The notes beneath the pieces are model-generated. The model did not search any database. It was not told where the DNA came from and saw nothing but the letters and a program-made list of their open reading frames with translations. A stretch of DNA of 64,000 nt. Source: Gammaproteobacteria bacterium (GTDB taxonomy: Bacteria > Pseudomonadota > Gammaproteobacteria > Steroidobacterales > XN24). The DNA lies in NCBI GenBank assembly GCA_024640085.1, contig JAHEFR010000008.1, positions 53,771 to 117,770 on the forward strand, in the 5' to 3' direction. Shown piece after piece: positions 12,892 through 21,938 of the stretch; the stretch's first letter is position 1, and each line of letters starts with the position of its first letter. The translations under genes were made by a program, and so were the position numbers.

Positions 12892-13340
12892 CCGCAGTAC
12901 TCAGTTCCGGCTCGGCCCGGGGAGCCGGCATCTGCGGGCCGCACGGGTCGAGTCGTTGCAGAGTCGCGGCGGCAGTCACGCAGAGATGCGCCGCCACATG
13001 CTTCTATTTCAACCGATATTGCTTCCGGTCGGTCGTCCGATCACCCTCAGACCGCGGAGGACAGGTGCCGCCTTTCGGCCAGTCTTACGGTTCCCCCTCC
13101 CTAAGGCCCACTCTTAATGTGCGCTGGCCCTAAGCGGACCCTATAGATGGCCCAAGCCAGGCCGATTCTGACAGGCTGCTTCCGACCCAAAGCGGCCATG
13201 CAGAAGTCACTGATTCGAGGGCTACCTAAAAGAGGACAACGAGCTGAAGACAGATATTCATCTCGTTTGACAGAGCCCCGACAAGCCCTGAAGATCAGTC
13301 GAGCCCTCCGGGCCAGTCAGCTTTTTCGTGAGACGCAATC
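12892..13340. other. 449-base intergenic region carrying extragenic repeats
   Basis: No credible gene is seen. The region contains the repeat unit at 13174-13197 and a degenerate copy around 13121-13140 (GCGCTGGCCCTAAGCGGACC). Short open frames here translate to GCFRPKAAM-like peptides, which are artefacts of this repeat class. Confidence 0.6.
13174..13197 (+). repeat. extragenic palindromic repeat unit (TGCTTCCGACCCAAAGC core)
   Basis: The core TGCTTCCGACCCAAAGC flanked by GGC/GGCC matches the unit at 63372-63396 almost exactly and the unit at 61441-61466 with a few changes. Short complementary ends (GCTT with AAGC) can form a small hairpin with an eight-base loop. Confidence 0.65.
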
Positions 13341-14414
13341 ATGACACCCGACAATAGCCATCGAGCCACCCGAGCGTATGCCGCCCAATCACCCGGTTCC
13401 ACCCCTGCGCCGTGGCAGTATGAGCCACGCCAACCACGTTCCGATGATGTGTCGATAGAAGTCCTCTACTGCGGCGTCTGCCATACCGATATCCATTTCG
13501 TAGAGAACGACTGGGGCATGACCACTTATCCTGTCGTGCCGGGCCACGAGATCATCGGCCGCGTGACGGCCGTGGGACCCGCGGTCACCGGTTTCAAGGC
13601 CGGTGACATGGTGGGCGTGGGGTGCCTGGTGGACTCGTGCCGAGAGTGCTCAAGCTGCACGAAGGGGCTGGAACAGTATTGTGTCCAAGGGCCTGTATTT
13701 ACTTACAACGGTGTCGATCGCCACGACGGCAAGACCACTTATGGCGGCTATTCCGAGCGTCTACTGGTCAGTGAGCGGTTTGTGGTGCACCTGCCCGAAG
13801 GCCTTGACCCGGCCTCCGCGGCGCCGATCCTGTGCGCAGGCATAACGACCTACTCGCCGCTGCGGCACGTTGGCGTCAAACCGGGCGACAGGGTCGGAGT
13901 GGTCGGCATGGGCGGCCTGGGGCATATGGGGATCAAGATCGGGAAGGCCATGGGCGCCGAGGTCACGCTGTTCACCCGCACGGCCGCCAAGGTCGAGGAA
14001 GGCAAGCGCAACGGCGCCGATCATGTCGTGATCAGTGGAGATGACGAGCAAATGAAACAGGCGGCCGGTACGCTCCAATACATCCTCGATACCGTACCCG
14101 TGGAGCACGATCTCAACCCTTACATTGCCTGCCTCGGCGTGGACGGGGTCTATCTGCTGGTAGGTCAGCTGACGCCGCTGTCGCCGCCCATCGATGCTTT
14201 CCCAATGGTCCTTGGCCGCCGCTCGATCCTCGGCTCCGCCATCGGCGGAATGCCAGAGACGCAGGAGGTGCTCGACTTCTGTGCCGAACAAGGCATCAGC
14301 TGCGACATCGAGATGCTCGACATCAGCAATATCGGAGAGGCCTACGAACGCATGAAGCGCGGGGACGTGCGCTACCGGTTCGTAATAGATATGGCGACGC
14401 TCAAGGAAGGCTGA
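13341..14414 (+). CDS. zinc-dependent NAD(P)-alcohol/aldehyde dehydrogenase (YahK/cinnamyl-alcohol type)
   Basis: A medium-chain dehydrogenase of 357 residues that reduces aldehydes or oxidises alcohols in the cytoplasm. Catalytic zinc ligands are Cys47 (CGVCHTD) and His69-Glu70 (PGHE), with a third cysteine in APILCAGITTY. The structural zinc cluster is Cys100, Cys103, Cys106 and Cys114. The nucleotide fold has GMGGLGHMG. This arrangement is that of the YahK/AdhC cinnamyl-alcohol-dehydrogenase group, usually NADPH-linked with broad aldehyde range. The gene stands alone; ribosome-site similarity before ATG 13341 is weak. The physiological substrate cannot be told. Confidence 0.9.
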   Translation: MTPDNSHRATRAYAAQSPGSTPAPWQYEPRQPRSDDVSIEVLYCGVCHTDIHFVENDWGMTTYPVVPGHEIIGRVTAVGPAVTGFKAGDMVGVGCLVDSCRECSSCTKGLEQYCVQGPVFTYNGVDRHDGKTTYGGYSERLLVSERFVVHLPEGLDPASAAPILCAGITTYSPLRHVGVKPGDRVGVVGMGGLGHMGIKIGKAMGAEVTLFTRTAAKVEEGKRNGADHVVISGDDEQMKQAAGTLQYILDTVPVEHDLNPYIACLGVDGVYLLVGQLTPLSPPIDAFPMVLGRRSILGSAIGGMPETQEVLDFCAEQGISCDIEMLDISNIGEAYERMKRGDVRYRFVIDMATLKEG

Positions 14415-14667
14415 CACCGGAGCTCATCGACCCGCGCCCGTAGATTGCCGCTGGATGAATGCTACATAAGGGCCTGCACATTGAAGTCTAACGGCAGGGG
14501 TTCAAGACGGTCATTTCGATGACGGGACTTCTGCTTGTGGCCACAGGCAGCCGGCCCGAGAAACCGCAAAGCAGGATCTCTTGCAGTCTTGCCTGGGGGC
14601 CCGTCCGTGGTCCGAAGCGGATAACCCCGGGGCAGTGGCAGTAGTCTTCCCGGACGAGGTATCCACC

Positions 14668-15396
14668 GTGACGCGACTTGCAAATCTCGATTGGCGATCT
14701 CTCACAGCCGAGTTGGTCGTTGTATTCATCGGCCTGTTCGCCGCTCTCCAGCTGGACGACTGGCGGCAGGACCGGGACCTCCGTGAGGCCGAGACCAGGT
14801 ACCTCGAACGTTTGCGGGAAGACCTGCAGAGCTTCCTCCGGTACTCGGACGATCTTCTGCCGTTCCTGGAACGGAATTTCGACGCGGTAAGGCATGTCAG
14901 CGACTCGTTCATAGCCGGCCGCATCCTCGATGACGATGTCCGGAAATTCGAGATCGGCCTGATCTACGTGGACCACCTGCCGGCTCTGTTCATACAGCGA
15001 TCGGCCTATGACGAGATGGTTGCATCCGGCATGTTCGCGCGTCTGCGGTCGGAACGGCTGAAACGCGACATTGCGGAGCTGTACGCCACTCAGGCGGTGG
15101 TAGATCAGAACTTTTCGTGGTGGCGGGGCTCGGTCGAGCGTCTGAACGACGTGCTTATGAACCGGGTTCATTTCTACTCCGAGGGCGGCCGGGACACGAG
15201 CCATGCGGCGGTCATCAACGAACCGGTCCGCCGTGTCGAATTTGACTTCAGGCAGCTTCGCGAGGACACGGCGATACGCAACGGCTTCTACTGGGCCTAT
15301 GACACCCAAAGCGACTGGGTGGAATGGACGCGCAAGCTGGCGGACATGACCCGAGAGGCGATAGGGATCCTGGACGCGGAGCTGGCGGAGCGCTGA
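14668..15396 (+). CDS. single-pass membrane protein of DUF6090-like type
   Basis: About 242 residues. It opens with a short N-terminal stretch and one hydrophobic helix (AELVVVFIGLFAALQLDDW) followed by a charged DWRQDRDLREAETRYLERL segment. The rest is mostly helical and soluble. This arrangement, a helix ending in LDDW or INEW followed by a coiled region, recurs in DUF6090-like proteins of unknown role in marine bacteria; the match is by pattern memory only. GTG 14668 is chosen because GACGAGGT lies seven bases upstream and the conserved helix then begins near residue 14. The open frame continues upstream to 14581 without a ribosome site. It is convergent with the glutaminase gene. Confidence 0.6.
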   Translation: MTRLANLDWRSLTAELVVVFIGLFAALQLDDWRQDRDLREAETRYLERLREDLQSFLRYSDDLLPFLERNFDAVRHVSDSFIAGRILDDDVRKFEIGLIYVDHLPALFIQRSAYDEMVASGMFARLRSERLKRDIAELYATQAVVDQNFSWWRGSVERLNDVLMNRVHFYSEGGRDTSHAAVINEPVRRVEFDFRQLREDTAIRNGFYWAYDTQSDWVEWTRKLADMTREAIGILDAELAER

Positions 15397-15433
15397 CAGC
15401 CGGGCCCCGGGGCCCCGCCATACCGCTGAGTTC

Positions 15434-17278
15434 TTACAACGGGCCGCCGAGCAGTTGCAGCTCACGCGCCTCCTTGGTCAGGCGCCGGGAGAGCTCCCTG
15501 GCGACCGCAGCCAGGAGCCTGGCCTTGAGGGATTCACCCAGTTTCTCAAAAGCCACCTCGTAACACGTGGTTGCGGTGACTGCGCGGGCCTCGGCCGATC
15601 GGACGGGCTCGGTGACCATGGCGAATTCACCGAAAGACATGCCGGCCCGGATCGTGGCCAGGCGCCGCTCTCGTCGGCCCTGGATCCTGACGACGATGTC
15701 GACCCGGCCCGCCACGATCAGGAAGAACGACTCGCCCGGCTCTGCGGCCCGAAACACCACCTCGCCGGCCGCGAATGTCCGTTTCCGGCAAGCCCGGTAG
15801 AGCATGGCCATCTCTTCGGGGGCCAGTCCCCGGCACAGGTACTGACCCTCCAGCGGGATCTCGGCATCGTCACCGAAGCCAGGCTGATGGCTGCCGATCA
15901 GCTCATCCTCGCACCACTCCAGGGCCCGGTCCTTCTCGGCAAAACGCAGCAGGGACGCCGCATCGACGCCCGGCGTGCCCTTCGTGAGGAGCCGCCGGAA
16001 CGCAAACTTGTCATCGGTCCCCGTGAAATAGAGTTGCCTGCCCTGTGCCTGGAGCGTGCCGGCCAGGGTCGCCAGCAGCCTGGAGGATGCACTGTCGATC
16101 TCCACGACCCGGCCGAAATCCACGATCACGTGTCTGGTGCCGTCGATATTCCCGACGATGGCCTTGATCACCGAGTCGGTGGAGCCGAACATGAGTTCGC
16201 CCTGGAGTTCATAGACCCGGATGCCTCCTCCATGGCGGTGCAGTATGTCGCGCTCGCTCTCGTGGTGGATGCGCTTGGAGGTGATGGCGGAGGCGTCGTA
16301 GCTGGCTCTGAGTACCGACGAGGAAGTCGCCCTGGCCACCTTGAACAGGTGCAGCCCGAAATCCTGCGACAGTTCCTCGCACACGCGGATGCCGCGAACG
16401 CTGTTGCCTTTCCTGTCCAGAGGTGGCGAGAAGATGCCGAGACCGAACTGGCCGGGCAGGGCCGCCATAATGCCGCCCCCGACGCCGCTCTTGGCCGGCA
16501 TGCCGACGCTGTACACCCAGCTACCGGAGTAGTCGTACATCCCGCAGGTGCTCATCACGCTGAGCACCTTCTCCACGTAGCGCTTGTCCAGGGCGACGAC
16601 GCCAGTGATGGGGTTGACGCCGCCGTTCGCGAGACACGCACCCATGAGCGCCAGGTCCCGGGCGTTGATGAGGATCGAGCACTGCCGGAAATAGACGTCG
16701 AGCGCTTCCTCCGGATCATCGGTGAGGATGTCCGCGTTGCGGAGCAGATGCGCTATGGCCCGGTTGCGGTGACCGGTGTCGTGCTCTGACCGGTACACGT
16801 CTTCGTCCACGGTGACGGGGTGCCCCGTGTACCGATGAAAGGATTCCAGTATCCGTCCCAGGCGCTGGTCCGGTGACTCCGCGGCGATCATTCCCGTGGT
16901 CGCGATCGCGCCCGCGTTGATCATGGGGTTAAGGGGCCGACCCGTGTCCGGCTCCAGGCTGATGGAGTTGAAAGCCTCGCCACTGGGCTCGACGCCAACC
17001 TTGCCGGCGGCGACCTCGGAACCGCTCTCCTCGAGGGCGATGCCGAAGGAGATGGCTTTCGAGATGGACTGGACCGTAAAAGGCCGGCGGGCGTCCCCGA
17101 CCTGGTAGACGTTGCCGTCGACCGTTACCAGCGCGATGCCAAACCAGTCACGGCGCGCGCGGGCCAATTCCGGGATATAGCTGGCCACCTCGCCATCATC
17201 GATTTGGGCGAGGCGCGCATGGAGGTCCTCCAGGTACTCCTGGACGGGTAACCACTGTCCCCAGTCGTGGCCGGTCAT
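15434..17278 (-). CDS. glsA: glutaminase fused to STAS and cyclic-nucleotide-binding domains
   Basis: A protein of 614 residues with three domains. Residues about 1-310 are a serine-dependent beta-lactamase-fold glutaminase that converts glutamine to glutamate and ammonia; the catalytic Ser71 and Lys74 are in FTVQSISK, with INAGAI and GVGGGIMAALP further on. A STAS domain follows (RVYELQGELMFGS, VIVDFGRVVEIDSAS). The C-terminal part is a cNMP-binding domain (AGEVVFRAAEPGESFFLIV, GMSFGEFAMVTE). Stand-alone glutaminases are about 310 residues. The added domains suggest control by a nucleotide or by partner binding; whether cAMP binds is not shown. ATG 17278 is preferred over 17347 because GGGAGGAC lies just upstream. 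Confidence 0.93.
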   Translation of the reverse strand: MTGHDWGQWLPVQEYLEDLHARLAQIDDGEVASYIPELARARRDWFGIALVTVDGNVYQVGDARRPFTVQSISKAISFGIALEESGSEVAAGKVGVEPSGEAFNSISLEPDTGRPLNPMINAGAIATTGMIAAESPDQRLGRILESFHRYTGHPVTVDEDVYRSEHDTGHRNRAIAHLLRNADILTDDPEEALDVYFRQCSILINARDLALMGACLANGGVNPITGVVALDKRYVEKVLSVMSTCGMYDYSGSWVYSVGMPAKSGVGGGIMAALPGQFGLGIFSPPLDRKGNSVRGIRVCEELSQDFGLHLFKVARATSSSVLRASYDASAITSKRIHHESERDILHRHGGGIRVYELQGELMFGSTDSVIKAIVGNIDGTRHVIVDFGRVVEIDSASSRLLATLAGTLQAQGRQLYFTGTDDKFAFRRLLTKGTPGVDAASLLRFAEKDRALEWCEDELIGSHQPGFGDDAEIPLEGQYLCRGLAPEEMAMLYRACRKRTFAAGEVVFRAAEPGESFFLIVAGRVDIVVRIQGRRERRLATIRAGMSFGEFAMVTEPVRSAEARAVTATTCYEVAFEKLGESLKARLLAAVARELSRRLTKEARELQLLGGPL

Positions 17279-17632
17279 CTGTCCTCCCGGGAATAAACTC
17301 GCGACCGATGGGACACGCAAGAAACGTACCGCCCGTGGACTCGCCAACTTGCGGGACGTAAGGGTGCGGTAGTGCGCCAGTCCGGAGCGGAGCCGGCAAC
17401 GCCCGCACCAGCAAGGTGCGTCGTTGACGGTGCGGCCCCGGTTCCCGGGCTTTTTTGTCCAGCTCGACCTGAAAAGACCGACACACCGCAGGGTTGGCCT
17501 GATGCAGCCGCTCGGGGCCCGCAGCGCAGCATACTATTCCGGTGCCGTGGCGATTGGCGCCGCCTGGGCCCATGGGCTAGGATAAAAACTGGCCAATCCC
17601 GTCGCGAGACGCGAAATCGACAGGAGGAAGTC
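17279..17632. other. 354-base divergent intergenic region
   Basis: Lies between glsA (leftward) and the 17633 gene (rightward) and must hold both promoters. A plausible rightward one is TTGGCG at 17554-17559, an 18-base spacer and TAGGAT at 17578-17583. No clear leftward boxes were found and no gene is seen. Confidence 0.45.
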
Positions 17633-18064
17633 ATGGGTCTTTTCGGTAATCTCTTTTCCAGCAAGCCGGATTTCCCGGCCATCGACCCTGCCAGCGTCGC
17701 TGCCTCACGAATCGCAGCGGTCAAGGCAGAGCTCGGTGAACTTGCCGGGCAGGTGAAAGACCAGCTGGAGGTCGTGCCGTCAGAGCATGCCGCATATGTG
17801 TTCATCGGCAAGCCGCCGAAGAACTTCGGTCTTGCCTGGATACACGACGGCAAGATCAGCGGACTGAATACGCTGGTCGAGGAGCATGGCCTGAAACCAC
17901 TGGAAGTGGAAAAGGTGGTGGACCAGTTGCGTAACGCTTACGAGCGCAACGCCGACGTCAGCCGATTCTGCACAACCGTGCAAGATCGGGACGTGGTGGT
18001 CACCCCCTCAGCCAGGCTGGAGAAGGAGGTGCACGAGATCATCGACAAGGTGGTGCACCACTGA
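17633..18064 (+). CDS. hypothetical soluble protein, 143 residues
   Basis: ATG 17633 follows a strong CAGGAGGAAG ribosome site, so the gene is very likely real although not recognised. The N-terminus MGLFGNLFSSKPDFPAIDP is followed by a helical segment, then a compact alpha/beta region (EHAAYVFIGKPPKNFGLAWI) and a C-terminal helical part rich in Val, Glu and Lys. There is no signal peptide or membrane helix, and only one cysteine. It appears to be a single-gene unit. No function can be assigned. Confidence 0.65.
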   Translation: MGLFGNLFSSKPDFPAIDPASVAASRIAAVKAELGELAGQVKDQLEVVPSEHAAYVFIGKPPKNFGLAWIHDGKISGLNTLVEEHGLKPLEVEKVVDQLRNAYERNADVSRFCTTVQDRDVVVTPSARLEKEVHEIIDKVVHH

Positions 18065-18366
18065 CTGTTCGCCGGGGACGTCTGTTCCCGGTGTCCTGAA
18101 ACGCATCGACCGGGGCGGTCGCGCCCCGGGAGTCGCTTTCGGACTTTCGGAGCCCAGCGCGTCCATCAACTCACCCCAATAACAGCCGCGGTGCAGACGC
18201 TGTCATACTTGCGGATTGGGTCTCTTTGCCACTCATACGGGGCGGATCGCGGTCAGCGGGAGTACACTTGCCCGCTATCGGTCGTCGACAACAAGACCCG
18301 CAGCATAACCGGGGCCCCGTCATGGACGACCGTGAATCGAAATTGACAACCTGGGGAGGAGAAACA
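18065..18366. other. 302-base intergenic region
   Basis: Nothing clearly recognisable is present. A promoter for the exported protein at 18367 should lie here, but no convincing pair of boxes was identified. Confidence 0.4.
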
Positions 18367-18735
18367 ATGAAGAAGCTATTGCTGGCCGCCGTACTGTTGC
18401 TGCCCTTGCCCGCGATGGGCGACCACCTCGACGTCATCCAGTTCAAGTTGAACGAAGGCTGCTCGATGCAAACCTACTCTGCGATCGTCAAGGACTTCAA
18501 TCAGCAGTGGGGCGCGAAATACGGTTACCATGCCGAAGTCGCGTTTCCCGTCCAGAGCCCGGACCTGGTGAGCATGTACTGGATCGGCAGATCTGCGGAT
18601 GCGATGTCCTTCGGCAAGGCCTGGGATGTCTGGCGGGAGGAGTCGAAGGACCCCGATTCTGTCGCCGGCAAGCTGCTGGCCAGATTCGTGGATTGCAGCA
18701 CGAACGTAGGTCGGAGAGGTTACGACACCTACTGA
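18367..18735 (+). CDS. small exported protein, possible dimeric alpha/beta-barrel fold
   Basis: 122 residues with a clear signal peptide (MKKLLLAAVLLLPLPAMG, mature protein starting near DHLDVIQF). GGGGAGGA lies just before the ATG at 18367. The mature part has two cysteines (GCSMQTY and FVDCSTN) that could form a disulfide in the periplasm. The pattern of a short strand, a helix and a strand with Trp/Tyr-rich loops (SMYWIGRS, KAWDVWREE) recalls small NIPSNAP/ABM-like barrels. Its layout resembles the larger exported protein at 25818, but this is only an impression. An intrinsic terminator follows, so it is monocistronic. Confidence 0.7.
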   Translation: MKKLLLAAVLLLPLPAMGDHLDVIQFKLNEGCSMQTYSAIVKDFNQQWGAKYGYHAEVAFPVQSPDLVSMYWIGRSADAMSFGKAWDVWREESKDPDSVAGKLLARFVDCSTNVGRRGYDTY

Positions 18736-18763
18736 AACTGCCCCAGTCCGGCTGAAATAAAGA

Positions 18764-18789
18764 CCCCGCCTCGAAGGCGGGGTTTTTTT
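18764..18789 (+). terminator. Rho-independent terminator after the 18367 gene
   Basis: Perfect CCCCGCC/GGCGGGG stem (18764-18770 with 18776-18782), five-base loop TCGAA and seven T. Confidence 0.9.
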
Positions 18790-18877
18790 GCATGCGGTGC
18801 CCATTCGGATAAAGGGGCAGGGAGGACCGGAACAGGCTGCCCTTTTTGTTCAGCGCGAGTTCCGATTTCCCGTTCGT

Positions 18878-19237
18878 TTACTTCAGATCCTTTTTCCCGC
18901 CGCGCCGTTCGCTATCCTTCGAGCGGCGGCAGCCATCGTTGTACATCTGGCTGGCGATACCGATACCGACGTCCACGTCCCGCCGGACGTCTGTCCTGCG
19001 ATCCGTGAATCGCCGGTATCTGCATTCGCAGGCTGATTGGTCGCAGTCCGGCAACGGAAGTGAAGGAACATCGGTGGTCAGGAAACGCTCTCCGGCGATG
19101 GTCTCGACGGCCTGGCAACCGGCGCCCTGGGCGACGATTTCGACCCCACCAAAGGCGCGCCCATTCTTACTCTTGGCCGGCTTGGTGGCGGCTGGTCGCC
19201 GGGTCTCGGAAGAGAACAATCTCGATAACAATCCCAC
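18878..19237 (-). CDS. hypothetical protein, 119 residues, with Cys/Arg-rich LPDCDQSACECRYRRFTDRR motif
   Basis: The leftward frame is open far beyond the gene; GTG 19237 is the start because AAGGAG lies six to seven bases upstream and the peptide then begins VGLLSRLFSSE. The middle has FGGVEIVAQGAGCQAVETI and GERFLTTDVPSLPLP, followed by the motif named in the call. I recall similar small proteins in other Gammaproteobacteria (the form LPLPGCD...C.CRY..H.DRR), of unknown function. Three clustered cysteines could bind a metal; this is inference. The C-terminus is very basic and hydrophilic. It faces the terminator of the 18367 gene tail to tail. Confidence 0.6.
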   Translation of the reverse strand: MGLLSRLFSSETRRPAATKPAKSKNGRAFGGVEIVAQGAGCQAVETIAGERFLTTDVPSLPLPDCDQSACECRYRRFTDRRTDVRRDVDVGIGIASQMYNDGCRRSKDSERRGGKKDLK

Positions 19238-19630
19238 GGGGCTCTCCTTCCAGTGTTCGCGCAACGATATCAGCCGTGAAGGTGCGCACCCGCCAACTGC
19301 ATCACAAAATCCACTGATCCGAATTCCCGTCGGCCACCGGTTTTCTCCGCCGACCAGCCCGAATCGATGCCTTCGAAGCGCTTGGTAAGGAAGGCCGAAG
19401 CCGCCGCGCTGCTCACCGCAGAGAGGCCGTCGATGATCTCTGATGCGGGCGGGCCGATCTGCTGTTGTCCTGCCGGCCCTGGATGGTATTGCGGCCGCCG
19501 ATTGTCGCAAGCCAGAGGTGCATAATGGGGTGGACAACGGGAAGCGAGGCATGGAAAGGGAGCAGTCGTCCCCCTTGGCCGGGCCCGGTGTGGCGCGCTG
19601 GTATTGTCGAGTTGTCGGGGTGACAACGAA
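19238..19630. other. 393-base divergent intergenic region
   Basis: Separates the leftward 119-residue gene from the rightward methyltransferase. Open frames exist on the minus strand but lack ribosome sites and family features. A CATAAT at 19521-19526 is a possible -10 box for the methyltransferase without a good -35. Confidence 0.4.
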
Positions 19631-20251
19631 TTGAAATTCTACGATGAAAAGATCCTGCCCCACCTGATCGATTTCGCCTGCTCGACGAAGCCAACTCGGA
19701 AGCAGCGTGAAAAGATCGTGCCCCTGGCCGAAGGTGAGGTTCTCGAAATCGGATTCGGCAGTGGCCTGAATCTCCCCTTTTACGATCCGCGGAAGGTCAC
19801 CAGGATCTGGGGCCTGGAGCCGTCCGCCGGCATGCGGCAGAAAGCTCGGGCCGTGCTGGACGCGTCTCGTCTGGACGTAGAATTCATTGACCTGCCGGGC
19901 GAGAGTATCCCGCTCGAGACAGGCAGCGTCGACACGGTGCTCGTAACGTACTCTCTTTGCACGATCCCCGACGCAGTCGCCGCCCTCGAAGAAATGCGGC
20001 GAGTTCTCAAGCCGGCCGGGAGCCTCTTGTTCTGCGAGCACGGAGCCGCGCCGGACCGGAGCGTACGTCGGTGGCAGCGACGGCTGAATCCAGCCTGGCG
20101 CCGTGTCGCCGGAGGCTGCAATCTCGATCGCGACATACCCGGACTGATAAGCAAAGGCGGGTTCGAACTGGTCGCCGACGAAAGGATGTATGTCCCGGGG
20201 GTCAGGATGCTTTCCTATAACTACTGGGGGAGAGCCAGGGTCGCCCGTTAG
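19631..20251 (+). CDS. class I SAM-dependent methyltransferase
   Basis: About 206 residues, a soluble methyltransferase of the UbiE/type-11 group. The SAM motif is VLEIGFGSGLNLPFY, with LEPSAGMRQKA as the acidic second motif and the LVTYSLCTIPD/ALEEMRRVLKPAGSLLFCEHG region typical of this fold. The last part (RRLNPAWRRVAGGCNLDRDI, VPGVRMLSYNYWGRA) resembles phosphatidylethanolamine- or thiol-methyltransferase-like proteins, but the substrate cannot be given. TTG 19631 is chosen because GGGGTGA lies seven bases before it and the protein then begins with LKFYDEKILPHLID. It is convergent with the TPR gene downstream. Confidence 0.82.
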   Translation: MKFYDEKILPHLIDFACSTKPTRKQREKIVPLAEGEVLEIGFGSGLNLPFYDPRKVTRIWGLEPSAGMRQKARAVLDASRLDVEFIDLPGESIPLETGSVDTVLVTYSLCTIPDAVAALEEMRRVLKPAGSLLFCEHGAAPDRSVRRWQRRLNPAWRRVAGGCNLDRDIPGLISKGGFELVADERMYVPGVRMLSYNYWGRARVAR

Positions 20252-20276
20252 GCGCTGTGCCGAAGGCCGGATTGGA

Positions 20277-21938
20277 TCAGGCGACAGGCCAGGAGAGACC
20301 CACTTTCTTCACGAACACCGGCCACCGGGGATCATCGTACAGCGCCGGCAACGTCTGGCTTGTGAGCAACTCCGTCAGCCCGGCGTCACCCCCCTCGTAA
20401 GCCAGGTCCAGCGACTCGAAGGCGGCGTCGATCTCGCCGCGGAAGGCATGGATCTCCGCGATCTGGAAAGGACCTTCCTCGGAAAATTCGTCTTGCAGCT
20501 TACGAAAGGCTGCATCCGCTTCTTCGCGTCGCCCCAGGGCATACAGGGAAAGGGTGAGGCCATAGTCTTTCCAGAAGCCCTCCGGCTCCTTCAGCATTTC
20601 CTCGTGCGCGCCTGCGGCATCTCCCTGCAACAACAAGATGCGGCCGAGGAGCTGGTGAAGAACCGGTCGCTTGGGATTGAGATCGAGTCCCTTCTCAACC
20701 ATCTCGCGAGCCTCGTCCAGCCGGCGCTGCGCGATCAGGACGAGTGATAGCCAGACGTGACCCTGTGTATTCAGAGGATCGAGCGAGATCGCCTGGCGCA
20801 GCCACCTGGTCGCCTCGTCGAACCTGCCACGGATCTTTGCAAGGTTGCCCAGGGTCAATACCACGACGGCGCTACCAGGTGCCAGTTGTCGGGCTCGCTC
20901 CAGAGCCTCCTCACCCGTTGCCCAGTCAAACTTGAAGGACATGTTCAGGCGGGCCCTGATGATATGGGCTTCAGGAAGTCTCTCATCGAGGGCCCGCGCT
21001 CTGTCACCGGCTTCGAACGCGAGCGGCATTCCCTCTGCCCTCTTTACAGCACCGATGAAGACCTGGGCGATCAGCGTCTCTGAGAGCGCGGCCCAGGCAG
21101 GAGCCTGCTCTGGATCCAGATCCAGCGCCCGCTGAAACGCCAGGCGCGCCTTGGCCAGGTTGTCCAGCCCCTGGGAGCGAAGGAAATGCACGCCCTGCAG
21201 ATAGAACGAGTAGGCTTCCGGGTCGGACACCCTGGCCTTCGGTACCTCGCCCAGCAGGCTGACCTTGAGGGCGCTGACCACCGAGCCGGCAATCTCGTCC
21301 TGCACGGCGAAGATATCCTCAAGGGTGCGATCATAGGTCTCTGACCAGAGGTGGTATCCGTTCGCCGCCCTGATCAGCTGGGTGGTGATGCGGACGCGGT
21401 TACCGGCCTTGCGGACACTTCCCTCGAGCACATTGGCCACATTCAGCTTCGCCACGACGGTCGGGATGTCGATCTTCTCGCCCTTGAACGAGAACGACGA
21501 CGTGCGGGCCGCGACGTGGAGTTCCGGGATCTTGGCAAGAAGATTGAGCAGCTCCTCTGACAACCCGTCCGAGAAGTACTCGTTGCTTGGATCTTCGCTC
21601 ATGTTCAGAAACGGCAACACGGCTATGGATCGGTCGGAAGGCGATGTGTCTGTCATGGCCGGCAGCGCTGGCGCGTGATGGTCTGTCTCCGCCGGGGCGA
21701 GTTCCGTGCCGCGGTCGCGTCTGACGCCCTCCGGGGTCGTCTGGTACACCCAGGCCAAGCCCAGGGCCACCGGGAAGCCGATCATGAGCAACACAAGCAC
21801 GAGGGTGGGGGACCAGTCCGGCAACCTGAGCATGGGGAACGTCGTGGCACTGACCTCGACCAGCAACCATGCCAGGGCGAGGTAGCCAAGGGCTACCCTG
21901 ATCACGCGTCGGCGCTTGAGTTCCGCAATGAAGTTCAT
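20277..21938 (-). CDS. membrane-anchored TPR protein with FlgO/TolB-N-like domain (copy 2)
   Basis: 553 residues starting MNFIAELKRRRVIRVALGY, the same N-terminus as the genes at 11149 and 61618. Two membrane helices lie at about residues 15-65. The third helix seen in copies 1 and 3 is not obvious; the linker is short and acidic. The middle domain has SIAVLPFLNMSEDPSNEYFS, NVANVLEGSVRKAGNRVRI and YHLWSETYDRTLEDIF. TPR helices fill the rest, ending DPRWPVFVKKVGLSWPVA. No catalytic domain is present. ATG 21938 has GAGGA five bases upstream; the frame is open further up to 22049. Role inferred as inner-membrane scaffold or sensor; true function unknown. Confidence 0.85.
   Translation of the reverse strand: MNFIAELKRRRVIRVALGYLALAWLLVEVSATTFPMLRLPDWSPTLVLVLLMIGFPVALGLAWVYQTTPEGVRRDRGTELAPAETDHHAPALPAMTDTSPSDRSIAVLPFLNMSEDPSNEYFSDGLSEELLNLLAKIPELHVAARTSSFSFKGEKIDIPTVVAKLNVANVLEGSVRKAGNRVRITTQLIRAANGYHLWSETYDRTLEDIFAVQDEIAGSVVSALKVSLLGEVPKARVSDPEAYSFYLQGVHFLRSQGLDNLAKARLAFQRALDLDPEQAPAWAALSETLIAQVFIGAVKRAEGMPLAFEAGDRARALDERLPEAHIIRARLNMSFKFDWATGEEALERARQLAPGSAVVVLTLGNLAKIRGRFDEATRWLRQAISLDPLNTQGHVWLSLVLIAQRRLDEAREMVEKGLDLNPKRPVLHQLLGRILLLQGDAAGAHEEMLKEPEGFWKDYGLTLSLYALGRREEADAAFRKLQDEFSEEGPFQIAEIHAFRGEIDAAFESLDLAYEGGDAGLTELLTSQTLPALYDDPRWPVFVKKVGLSWPVA

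Noticed and set aside
19238..20041. Upstream extension of the minus-strand frame of the 119-residue gene
   Set aside because: Runs through the methyltransferase gene on the other strand; the ribosome site and conserved N-terminus place the start at 19237.
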